A program made the translations under genes and the position numbers. Positions 10,387-19,327 of a DNA stretch of 45,257 nucleotides are shown here, in pieces (position 1 is the first letter of the stretch; each line of letters begins with the position of its first letter). The notes beneath the pieces were generated by a model, which saw only the letters and a program-made list of their open reading frames with translations, did not search any database and had not been told where the DNA came from. Origin of the DNA: Cryoendolithus antarcticus (taxonomy: Eukaryota > Ascomycota > Dothideomycetes > Cladosporiales > Cladosporiaceae); contig NAJO01000097.1 of NCBI GenBank assembly GCA_002077065.1, positions 1 through 45,257 on the forward strand. The letters run 5' to 3'.

Positions 10387-11518
10387 CTATCGTGGCGATG
10401 CTGCAAGTTTCCTATCAGATCCCGCATCTGCTGCAGCGCTGGGGGTAATCCACGTCCAGCTCCGCCGATGCGCCGCGGATTGCTGTGCTATACGCCGGAC
10501 TCGATTCCGCCGCATATTTATGGCGTAGTCCCACTCCTGGTCGTCAAGGTATGTTTCCCCCGGGCCCATCCACTTTCGCCACATCGCCCTGCAAGCTGGA
10601 GCATACGGATCACTGTTGACCCGGATGTGCTCATCCATGATCTTCTCCCAGAACGCGAACAAGTTACCGAAAGTGACCTGCCAGGGAATCAACACGATCT
10701 CCATGCGAATTCTGTCGCTGTCCCAAGGCAGGCTGGGGTCTCGCTGCGGGCTGAAGAGACGACCTCGCGAAACTGATCGGATAACTACTCTTACTGGCAG
10801 CGCAACCTCCAGCAGCTTCAGCCTCTGCCATGAGGCCGGCTCCTGGTATTGATGCAGGGTTCGGTCCTTCTGCTCAGGATCATATGCATGTGTGGTGTTG
10901 CGGATGCCGAAGGGTCGTTTACGCGGCTGATATGCACACTCTGTGCAGGCGAAAGAGCAATAGTCGGTGATGGCGCACGTGACTTCGCCCGTAACGTTGT
11001 CGAACTGCATACCACTGAAGGCGAGACCCTCGATACTGGGATTGTACTCTCCAAAATCGAGCCACATCTCCGTATCGCCGTTGTGTCAGAGCCCGTCCTT
11101 GTCGACCATCGTAGGAGGTATTCCTGGGTGGAACCGGCTAATCAATCGATTGTACCATCCTGTGAGAGATCTACAGTGATATGTGTCCCACCCAGAATCG
11201 GTGCTTCGCCTTCCCCTGATGTACCCGTTGAAGGTCTCGAACGCGCTGTCACGAGCAGTGTCAAGCGAATGCTCAAAGCCTAGGTGCTGTTGCATCAATA
11301 GGCTGTCAATAGCATCGCGCCAGACAGTGTTGGTCCTCCCAAGCGTGAAGAGTTCGATGCGAGGAAGCTCGATCAGGATTTGCTCAAGTCGTTCTGGCGT
11401 GTTGAGTACTCTGCATGAAGCAGTCCATGCATTGAAGTGAACGTTGCGCTCTGCGAGAAGTGGGTGGCGGCGGCGTGATGGGCACCGCAGCGTAGGACTT
11501 GCGGACGTCAGTACCCAT
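10387..11518 (-). pseudogene. F-box-like gene with in-frame stop and displaced start
   Basis: On the minus strand one frame is open from 11568 to 10387 except for a single TGA at 11088-11086. The first part carries an F-box-like core, VLNTPERLEQILIELPRIEL followed by FTLGRTNTVWRDAI (about 11410-11290). The second part carries LKLLEVALPVRVVIRSVSRG and LFSPQRDP. Both parts align with the intact neighbour at 12029-12898 (VFNTPELLKHILLHMPRLEI; SRG-LLFGPQRDP), showing that they once formed one protein. No ATG occurs in this frame before the F-box; the nearest plausible one (11518) is one base out of frame. The TGA could have arisen from CGA by a C-to-T change. A 39-base in-frame GT-AG segment could in principle remove the stop but is unusually short. 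Most likely a decayed tandem duplicate. Confidence 0.7.
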
Positions 11519-12028
11519 GGCGGCGGCGGTTGAACTGACGAAGCAGTGTCGACAATACAGATTAACCTCTAAGAGAGGTCATCAGTTGGTGATGGAAGTT
11601 CCGGATCCTCCGATGGGCCGGATTGTGGGCGTAGTGAGGGAAGGTACGACCGGTGCAGCGGCGCTGACTGTTTGAGTGGAATTACGTGACTGCACGAGAT
11701 CAGGGACGAGGGCGCCTTGAGGTGTCCGTTGCGTGACCTCGTCGGACTGCGGATCTCGCAGACGAAGGCGCGTTAGGTTTACTAAAGCTGGATAGGATAG
11801 TCAGGCTTCGTACTTCACCCGGTGAAATGTCCATGTTCCATCCTTGAGTGCTCCCATGACCGGCTGCAGCTTCAGCCTTCTCAGCATTGCTCCTTGCGAA
11901 CCGTGTCCATGCCGGAAGCAGTCGATTGATGCACGACCTCATGATTATCTTATGGCCATACCTCGAGTCCCTCGTGTGTCGATGCCTCGTTGCCAAGTTG
12001 CCACTCTGCTCGTACCACTACTGGACCT
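11519..12028. other. intergenic, no gene seen
   Basis: About 510 bases between the two minus-strand F-box-like loci, expected to hold the promoter of the decayed copy and the 3' UTR of the intact one. A frame of 98 codons at 11700-11996 on the minus strand has no recognisable content and is not called. Confidence 0.4.
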
Positions 12029-12898
12029 TCAAGCAGCCTCTGACTCCCTGCGCAGCTTATTCCTGTACTCCTCCGAGTGATTCCCGCTGTTCACGCGAAC
12101 AAATTCCTTCCACACCTTGTTCCGGAAATAGAGCAAGTGTCCTAGGTCCGCTTCCTCCGCGCTGAGACAGCACGGTGTCTCGCCGTCGCTTTGTCGCCAA
12201 CGCGGCAGAGGATCGCGTTGAGGTCCGAAGAGAAGTCCACGCGATGCGTATGAGACAACGACTTTCACCGACGTTGCGACGCAGAGCAGCTTCAATAGCG
12301 GCCACTGTACTCCGGGGCCGTGCTTCAGACCACGCTTCCGCATCCGTGGTCTGCCAAATCGACGAAGCTTAGTTGGAGGCAGCTCGGCATGCTCGAACTC
12401 ATCATCGGTCAGCCATGGCAGGTCTAGACGGATTTCGGCGTGTCGTGTGCTCTGTTGATAGAACAGGAGAACCTCAACGTGCTCATCGCCCGAGCGAAAA
12501 CAGTACAAAGCATCATTGTGCAGATCGTCATGGACTGACGATAATTGAGCTAGTAGGGGCGCCCATGCCAGGCCGATGCTCGTCAGGTCTTCACATAAAC
12601 GCTGGTCTTCTGGTTCTTCGTGCGCAGCGCGGAACTCCATTATCTGCTTAGCGGCTCTGGCGCCCATTGCATGTCCAAGCAGAGAATGTTCTTGCAGGGT
12701 CGGGCTATTAATGGTCTCGCGAAAGGTGGAGTTCGTGCGTTTCAGTAGTAGGATTTCGAGACGAGGCATGTGCAGCAGGATGTGCTTCAGAAGCTCCGGC
12801 GTGTTGAAGACTTTGTTGGAGGCAGTTGACACCGCCGTGTGTATGCTGAGGCGAGCGAGCGGGTGCTCTGGAGACTTTATTGGAGTGGCTTGCGCCAT
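12029..12898 (-). CDS. F-box-like domain protein, intact tandem paralogue
   Basis: Intronless, 289 residues from the ATG at 12898. Residues 1-28 are polar. Residues about 30-65 (VFNTPELLKHILLHMPRLEI, then LLLKRTNSTFRETI) form the F-box-like helices, with the L-x-x-I/L-L...L-L-x-x-R-x-N spacing seen in the Dothideomycete F-box-like family. The middle is helical and hydrophilic. The C-terminal third has the LKLLCVATSVKVVV strand and the SRG-x-LF-x-PQRDP motif shared with the decayed copy just downstream. The protein is predicted to be an intracellular SCF-type adaptor, but neither Skp1 binding nor a substrate can be shown from sequence. It is the conserved end of a tandem pair and lies 3' of HIR3 on the same strand. 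Confidence 0.7.
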   Translation of the reverse strand: MAQATPIKSPEHPLARLSIHTAVSTASNKVFNTPELLKHILLHMPRLEILLLKRTNSTFRETINSPTLQEHSLLGHAMGARAAKQIMEFRAAHEEPEDQRLCEDLTSIGLAWAPLLAQLSSVHDDLHNDALYCFRSGDEHVEVLLFYQQSTRHAEIRLDLPWLTDDEFEHAELPPTKLRRFGRPRMRKRGLKHGPGVQWPLLKLLCVATSVKVVVSYASRGLLFGPQRDPLPRWRQSDGETPCCLSAEEADLGHLLYFRNKVWKEFVRVNSGNHSEEYRNKLRRESEAA

Positions 12899-13127
12899 TC
12901 TCGGAGCGGGGTGGGGAGCTGCGGCGACCGCCCGTGACCGCCGGTAAAGCGTGCGATGTCAAATGTCAAAGGAGTGAAGGTATGCGAGCGTAAGCAGACT
13001 AGAGGTTTCTGGTGGGATGTAGAATTCCCACGGACTTGGGGAAGAAACAACCATTGGGGGGACAACAGGGAAAGAGCGCAAGGACCACACTGCAAGAAGA
13101 AAACTGCACGACAGCATATGCATACCA

Positions 13128-16100
13128 TCATGCTCCGACGTGTGCACCCTCCACTTTCGCCTCGACTGCTTCTAGCGCCACCGGCTCGGCCGCTTCCTTA
13201 GCCATCTCAACGTCTCCTCCTTCGCCCTCCCCGCCCTCTTCCGCAGTATCGAAGCCCTCATTCTCCTCCGCACCAATGACAGCCAGGCCCGGAAACATCG
13301 GCTTCCGTTCCTCCTGCACCTCCTCCTCGAACTCACTCAGATCACTCTCATCGTCAGCATCTCGATGCACGCTCGGCGGTGCGCTCAAATCAGCCGAGAC
13401 CGCGCCGCCGAGATCAATTCGGGAGCTATTGATGACCACCTGCACGCGCGGATGATCAGGCATCGGACCAACGACGCGTGTACCGTTCTGAGCAGCAGCC
13501 TTCGGGAAGCAGCCCTCTGCACAAGTCCTGATCTCGCGCCTGCCAATACCAGGCTTGCGACGAGCGGGCTGAGCTTCGACTGCAGCCGGAACAGGCGTCG
13601 GGGCGGGCACCACAGACTTCGTAGGCTGGTCAAGCGCGCCGTCAACGCCCATGATAGAGTTCATAATATGGCTGAAATCCATCGCAGGATTTCGAGGTGG
13701 TGGAGTGGGAACCTTGAGTGGCTGTCTAGCCAGCTCTTCTGCTTTCATTCGCTGCTCTTCCAACCACAAGGTCTTACCAATGGTGTTGAACAAGAAGGCG
13801 TAAGCATCGCCTATCAGGTCATCGATAGGTGCTACCTTGACGAGACCGCCGTTTGTCTTCTTCAGCTCTTGGACTTCGCGAAGCACGTCCAATGCCGGGG
13901 AGACTCCAGCTTCGGTATCCTGCATCCAGTCCTGGAGTGGCACCTTGCGCTCGTCGAAATCTTCGTGCGTGACTGCACTGAATGTTGATGTCTCGAGACC
14001 TTCGGACAGCGCTGCGTGACTGCGCATGAGACGCAGGTAAGCGTTGCATAGCTTTTGCCATAGCGCTGTATGCTCGAAATACTCGGCCGTCCTCTTCCGG
14101 ATCCGCTTGGCAAGCATCTCCATACTCGTCCGATCCTTCAACTGCTCCAGACACTGGATGATGAACTCGACATACCGGGTAGTGAAGACGAAGTGCCGTC
14201 CGGCTCGCTCGGCCTCTGGACGCCATATCTGCAGCGCCATGACCTTCGAGAACATGTGCTTCGTCATCTCGTCTTTCGCGGCAGTAGCTTTCAAACGCAA
14301 GACCTCCGCGCCACCCAATCCATCGACATCAATCGGACGGTCATAAAACACTTGTGCCATGCGCCAACTAATGCGATGATGCCAGTTCGACTTGTCGGCC
14401 GCTCGCAGATTCTTGAAGACTGCTAGCATGAAGTCGGACCACTCGGTCGAGGCTGTCTTATAGGTAGCGGGAACGTCGACGCCGCGTATGTACGGCGTAG
14501 CTTGCAGCGCTGCCTTCGCCTGGGTAATTCCAATCATGTTACTCGAAAGCAGCTTGTACACGGTCGAAACAAGCTTGTAGTGCGGCTCCAGGATAGGCTG
14601 GAACTTCGTGTCTCTGCTATCTCGCTTGCCGGGAACAAGCTCGATGGCGCGAGTGAGTGCAGTGATGACAGCTTGAGGGTTCGGTGGAGGTACAGTCCGA
14701 AGTTGACGATCCCCCTCACTGGCAGTCAGCATCTTCCACATGACCTTGGCAAGCATGTATTGCAGACGCCAATCATGCGGCCGCGCTCGAGTGGCCCGCG
14801 TGAGCATTTCCTTTGTGAATCGCCAAGCGGTGTACTTCTGTAGCGGCTGGTATGTCTTTGTCTGAGTCATGCCGGTCGCGAGGCTCAGCCATCTGTCATT
14901 GCCGTCTGCAGCGAATGCAAGCATCGAGAATGGCGGCTGGGCCGAGCTATACATGCGCATGCCGAAGTCTGCGTACAACTCTGTCATCTTCTTCGGGGTG
15001 TCGAATGCTAAGTCAGCCGAACGATTCGCCAACGCGAGAGCTTTGGTGTAGCAGTGGATCGCTGCACGCTGGAGCTGCACGATATCAGCCATGTGCGTAT
15101 TGAGCTTTTCAGCCTGCCATAAAGCCTCTTCGAGCTTGGTGTCGTGGGCCTGCGCGAGGCGAAACCAGACTTCCCAATCATCAGTACTGTACTCCAGACT
15201 CTGGTTGAAGAAGGCGATGGCGATCTCGACATCTTCGCTAGGACTGGGCCCGGTCCGCTTCTGCGACTTGAACTTGACAAGCGAGATATGGCCCATCAGG
15301 AAGTACCAGCCTTTGGCGGCCAGAGGCGAATCCGCTTCAGGCACAGGCGACACGTCAAGCTCGCTGCCTTCGCCCTTCAGGCAGCCGTACAGATCGAGAG
15401 GTCGGATTGGACAGTTAAGGAAGGTGCGAATGATTGCGCGATTGCGAAGTATAGCTTCGGTCGGTTTCTTGCGCGTCGTTGAACCATGTACCTTCTCTAT
15501 GGTATCCTTCAAGGTGTGTCGGACAAGCTCCCGGATCGGCAGCTTGTCAGCCTGTACCAACAGGAGATCCACAGCCTGCATCGCAGCACCCTTGTCAATG
15601 AATGCATCGTGCATGCAGTGATGCTCGATGAGCTCGAACGAAGGGTTCAAGAAGCAGTTGATGCCGTATAGATCGTACAACACTTGCGCTTGCTCATTAT
15701 CGTACCCTTCGACGTATGTCATGCTCAGGAATTCATCCTTCAATAGTCGAACGAAGTATCTGTTGAGCCCACTGCAAATACCTCGAATGCCAAGGTTGCG
15801 ATGTAGAGCGCGCAGGAAGTCGAATTTGTCCTCGACCGGTGATGGGTATGCTTCTCCATTTTGCTTCATCAGCTCGTTCAGCATACCGTATAGGATGATC
15901 CAGATTTGCAGCTGGCACTCGTGCACACCAGTGGCAACTGCATCAAATGCGCGAACATCAGTGTCGTCGCCAGGAGCTTGAACCCTGCCTACCTGTATGC
16001 CGTCCTCAAAGATATTGAATACTTGAAGGAGGTGAAGGAGCTCGCCGAGCACAGATACTGCATCAGCCAAGCGGGCGTCGTCAAGGCAAGATAAAGCAGC

Positions 16101-18917
16101 TGCAGAGTCTTTGACATGCGCAAATAGCTCTGCGATGAGCACTTGAGACGTTCGTATACATTTCAAGACCATGCTGCGGCGATCTTGAGTAGTTGCTGAG
16201 GTGAACTCGTCTTCTTGTAGATCGTCCACCACGAGACGTAACATGCGCAAGATGCAAGCGACGGCCATAGGCGAGTACTCGATCGCAAGATAGGCACTAC
16301 GCAGTCTCTGCCACAACGCAAGTTTGACGGATGTACTGCTGTCGCTGACAAACTGCAGAAGTGCACTCGGAACAGACTCAGTGGCATCAGGCTGCGGTTC
16401 TCCATTGGCAGAATCTGCCGGGCCCTCCTGCAAAGCTTCCAGCAGTGGCTCCAAACTTTCAATAGTAGCAATCGGATTTCCCGACCCCGTTTCTGCCAGC
16501 TTAGCAAAAAAGTCTCTATTAGAGAGTTCGGAGATTTTGCAGTCAAGAACGGCGATCGAGATTTCTGGCATAACAGCGTTGTTGTGCAGCAAAATGACAG
16601 GACTGTCTTTGACGACCAGCTCTGCCCGAAGATCTTGCATGCACTCCAAGACGTGATGCTGCTCACTGGTTGGGGATGCTGCGACGTGTAGGGTAGTGCA
16701 CCACATGAACCGAGTCTTGAGATCCAAGCTCGGAGGCTTCGCCGAGCTAGCATGCCACAATGCCTCCCTGGCAATAGACGCCCAGCGTTGTAATCTGTGA
16801 CCTTGCTGAGAGATGGTGTCCGTGTCGATGCCGCTGAGTGGCTGGAGGATGAGGCAGTAAATGTCAAGATGAAGTTCGTACACGGCTTGTACCATGGCAG
16901 CCAACATGAGAAGTCCGGTTGCGGCAGTGTCATGGGCATTTTCGCACGTGGCTTGTATTGCGGTCTCCAGATCCGTGAGCGTTTGATTTGTGATCTCTTC
17001 ATCGAATTTGACTAATGTTCGCACGACAGTCGCCTTGAGCTCCTCGGACCAAGCATGCTGGACATATGTATTGCCCTCCAGGTCTGTCGCATCGGGTGAA
17101 AGCAATACATGCTGTATGTACCGATAGGCCACCTCGCCAAGAGAAAGCCACTCGTCGTTCACGTCACGCAGGAACGCATTGAGATCATCTTCTGGCATTG
17201 AGGTCATGGAGGCCTGAAGTTGCGACTGACTGGATTGTGTGTTCTTGGCAGCACTCGCGGCCACTGCAGCGGTTTCCAGGTCAGGGATCTCGCCACCAAC
17301 GAGTAGCATGCGCGCGTCCCGGTCGTTAAAGTTCCTGAGGAAGCCGAACAGGTCTGCTCGAGCGCATCTCATCGCCTCGCGGTCTGGACTTCCGTCGATG
17401 GTCTGATCAGGGTCTACTGGAGTCTTAGCATTTTGAAGGTCCTGCCTGATGTGTTGGCCGTGTCCAAAGCCAGAGATGCTGACACGCTCGAACAGATTGC
17501 CGATGGTCTCGAACAACCACACGTCGGCAAGCTGGCGCTCGTTCAATGACTGATCTTGCTCCCAGAGAATGTTCGCATCAATGGCAGCCTGTCGTCCCTC
17601 GGCAGTATCGGGAAGAGAGTCACCTCGCGACTCGCGCGCCCTAGTGCGCCTGCTCTTCATACGGCTCTCCTCCGTACCATCACCCAACGCAGCGGCGTCT
17701 GCTGATCGCTTGCGAGTCGGTAGACTGAGAGAGGTAGGCTCGCTTGCTCGAAGCTCTGTGTCGTCTACTCCATGATCTCCAGGCTGGTCATCGTCCTCTG
17801 ATACAGCGGGTGGAAGCTGTACGGTAGGTAAGCCACAATCGAGGCCTGGGAACTGCTCGTCAATTGTCATAGGCATTTGAGCCTGCGCATTCATTGTCTC
17901 TCCATCAGCTAGAGGAATAGCAGGCTCGCTCGCGACGCCGTGATCTCGAAAGGACGTGTTCTGGTCAATGTTGAACGCGATCGCAGTTCCTCGCTTGACA
18001 CTGTGTTCCCTGATTGCGAGCTGCTGGAGCAGCCGACTTCCAAGTTCAACCCATGAAGTGGGCGGATCGAGAACATGCCTTTCCGCTATCTTCGCGACTT
18101 CATGCGTCTGCTGTGCACTGTTACGAAATGCTTGCTTGCGCGCGACGATGCCATCGTAGGGGTCCAGTCGCTTTTTCAGTAGCCGTAGAAGACCATTCCG
18201 TTTCGCCTTCTGTGATGGAAGCTGAAGAAGTGAAACTTCGTCTTGCAGCCTACCAACGACATTGCGCAACTGCTCAGCAGCCAGACCATCCTCAAGTCCG
18301 GGAAGGCTTATCATACTGTCCAGACTCTCAGCATCGCCCTCCAACACAGCCTCCAGGCAGAAGCGAGCGATGCGCTCACTGTCCAGTACATCTCCAACCG
18401 TCGCCGTCCGGCTCCAAAGGTCGGTATCAGAGTCGTCCTTGTCAAGCGCTTCCACGAAGTGATCGAGTGCCGTGCTCGCATCAGCCAGGATATTACGAAT
18501 GGTCACATTAAGCTCGTCAAGGCTTGCAAGTAATGAGTCAAGTCGGAACTGCGCGTAGTTCTTGTGCGACAGGTGCAAGATCTGAGGCAATGTGCTTGGG
18601 CCAGACTCGAGCGACACGGGCGTGAAGTTGGCAACAACATCCCCTTCCAGCCAGTCTTCGTCCGAGTCCACGATAGGGCCATACGACTCGACGCGGCGAA
18701 GTTCCGTTTGAGACTCTGGATATTCGAAGATCTCGGAGGCGAACAGCTCCTGATACGCCTCAGCGGCCTGTGGGAAGGAGGCAGGCCCTTCGGCATGGTG
18801 CTTCAGAGCATTCTGGTAGAGCTTGAGGGCTTCCTCGATTTGGATCTCCTTGGTGTCATCGATCTCGGTGTCGGATTCATCGTCTGATTCGATGTTGAGC
18901 GCGTGGAAGCCGGACAT
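13128..18917 (-). CDS. HIR3: HIR complex subunit Hir3 (CABIN1 family)
   Basis: One uninterrupted frame of 1929 residues, close to the roughly 2000 usual for filamentous-fungal Hir3. The N-terminus, MSGFHALNIESDDESDTEID followed by EIQIEEALKLYQNALKHHAEG and AEAYQELFASEIFEYPES, is the diagnostic start of histone transcription regulator 3 and begins a TPR-like helical array covering most of the protein. A polar linker (about residues 340-450) carries a basic cluster, RKRSAD...KSRRTR, that could be a nuclear localisation signal. The last 120 residues are strongly acidic (ESDLSEFEEEV, EEGGEGEGGDVE), as expected for a histone-handling factor. In the HIR complex it acts with Hir1/Hir2 and Hpc2 in replication-independent H3-H4 deposition and histone gene repression. 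Divergent from the ChAPs gene with 410 bases between starts. Confidence 0.93.
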   Translation of the reverse strand: MSGFHALNIESDDESDTEIDDTKEIQIEEALKLYQNALKHHAEGPASFPQAAEAYQELFASEIFEYPESQTELRRVESYGPIVDSDEDWLEGDVVANFTPVSLESGPSTLPQILHLSHKNYAQFRLDSLLASLDELNVTIRNILADASTALDHFVEALDKDDSDTDLWSRTATVGDVLDSERIARFCLEAVLEGDAESLDSMISLPGLEDGLAAEQLRNVVGRLQDEVSLLQLPSQKAKRNGLLRLLKKRLDPYDGIVARKQAFRNSAQQTHEVAKIAERHVLDPPTSWVELGSRLLQQLAIREHSVKRGTAIAFNIDQNTSFRDHGVASEPAIPLADGETMNAQAQMPMTIDEQFPGLDCGLPTVQLPPAVSEDDDQPGDHGVDDTELRASEPTSLSLPTRKRSADAAALGDGTEESRMKSRRTRARESRGDSLPDTAEGRQAAIDANILWEQDQSLNERQLADVWLFETIGNLFERVSISGFGHGQHIRQDLQNAKTPVDPDQTIDGSPDREAMRCARADLFGFLRNFNDRDARMLLVGGEIPDLETAAVAASAAKNTQSSQSQLQASMTSMPEDDLNAFLRDVNDEWLSLGEVAYRYIQHVLLSPDATDLEGNTYVQHAWSEELKATVVRTLVKFDEEITNQTLTDLETAIQATCENAHDTAATGLLMLAAMVQAVYELHLDIYCLILQPLSGIDTDTISQQGHRLQRWASIAREALWHASSAKPPSLDLKTRFMWCTTLHVAASPTSEQHHVLECMQDLRAELVVKDSPVILLHNNAVMPEISIAVLDCKISELSNRDFFAKLAETGSGNPIATIESLEPLLEALQEGPADSANGEPQPDATESVPSALLQFVSDSSTSVKLALWQRLRSAYLAIEYSPMAVACILRMLRLVVDDLQEDEFTSATTQDRRSMVLKCIRTSQVLIAELFAHVKDSAAALSCLDDARLADAVSVLGELLHLLQVFNIFEDGIQVGRVQAPGDDTDVRAFDAVATGVHECQLQIWIILYGMLNELMKQNGEAYPSPVEDKFDFLRALHRNLGIRGICSGLNRYFVRLLKDEFLSMTYVEGYDNEQAQVLYDLYGINCFLNPSFELIEHHCMHDAFIDKGAAMQAVDLLLVQADKLPIRELVRHTLKDTIEKVHGSTTRKKPTEAILRNRAIIRTFLNCPIRPLDLYGCLKGEGSELDVSPVPEADSPLAAKGWYFLMGHISLVKFKSQKRTGPSPSEDVEIAIAFFNQSLEYSTDDWEVWFRLAQAHDTKLEEALWQAEKLNTHMADIVQLQRAAIHCYTKALALANRSADLAFDTPKKMTELYADFGMRMYSSAQPPFSMLAFAADGNDRWLSLATGMTQTKTYQPLQKYTAWRFTKEMLTRATRARPHDWRLQYMLAKVMWKMLTASEGDRQLRTVPPPNPQAVITALTRAIELVPGKRDSRDTKFQPILEPHYKLVSTVYKLLSSNMIGITQAKAALQATPYIRGVDVPATYKTASTEWSDFMLAVFKNLRAADKSNWHHRISWRMAQVFYDRPIDVDGLGGAEVLRLKATAAKDEMTKHMFSKVMALQIWRPEAERAGRHFVFTTRYVEFIIQCLEQLKDRTSMEMLAKRIRKRTAEYFEHTALWQKLCNAYLRLMRSHAALSEGLETSTFSAVTHEDFDERKVPLQDWMQDTEAGVSPALDVLREVQELKKTNGGLVKVAPIDDLIGDAYAFLFNTIGKTLWLEEQRMKAEELARQPLKVPTPPPRNPAMDFSHIMNSIMGVDGALDQPTKSVVPAPTPVPAAVEAQPARRKPGIGRREIRTCAEGCFPKAAAQNGTRVVGPMPDHPRVQVVINSSRIDLGGAVSADLSAPPSVHRDADDESDLSEFEEEVQEERKPMFPGLAVIGAEENEGFDTAEEGGEGEGGDVEMAKEAAEPVALEAVEAKVEGAHVGA

Positions 18918-19327
18918 GTTGATTTCCTGGTGACGGTCATCGACGAATGGTGGCTATGACGACCGGGGCCAACTGTCGATGGCTTGATAAATGCGGTGTG
19001 TCCAAGGGGTATGTGTGCCTGCCGGTGGTGTTCGGTCACGGCAGCTTGAGGGTTCACACAAGGAACGCGTCGCGTCGGGGAAAGCGCGGGGATCTTCCCC
19101 TGCACTGAAGCTGGTGCTGCCACATGGTATACATTATGTATTCACCATTGCGACTCCGTCTATACTACGTTTACTCCCACCTCTCGACCACGATATCTGC
19201 TTTTGATCAAGTCCAGCCTCCTCGCTCGGTCCCCCGTCTAGAACGCAGCAGTCGTAGCACCACACACCTCGATTCTCGTCTCGAGTCTGCATTGGTGCTG
19301 CAGAGGTACTAGTTGGGAATCAGGGAG
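18918..19327. promoter_or_regulatory. divergent promoter of HIR3 and the ChAPs gene
   Basis: 410 bases between two start codons pointing away from each other, so both promoters are here. A pyrimidine-rich stretch with repeated TCTCG/CTCG words (about 19180-19280) precedes the ChAPs start. No individual factor site is claimed. Confidence 0.55.

Noticed and set aside
14044..18887. Many plus-strand frames of 60-165 codons
   Set aside because: They are mirror frames of HIR3. Composition is Arg/Ser/Cys-rich and no frame continues across more than 500 bases.
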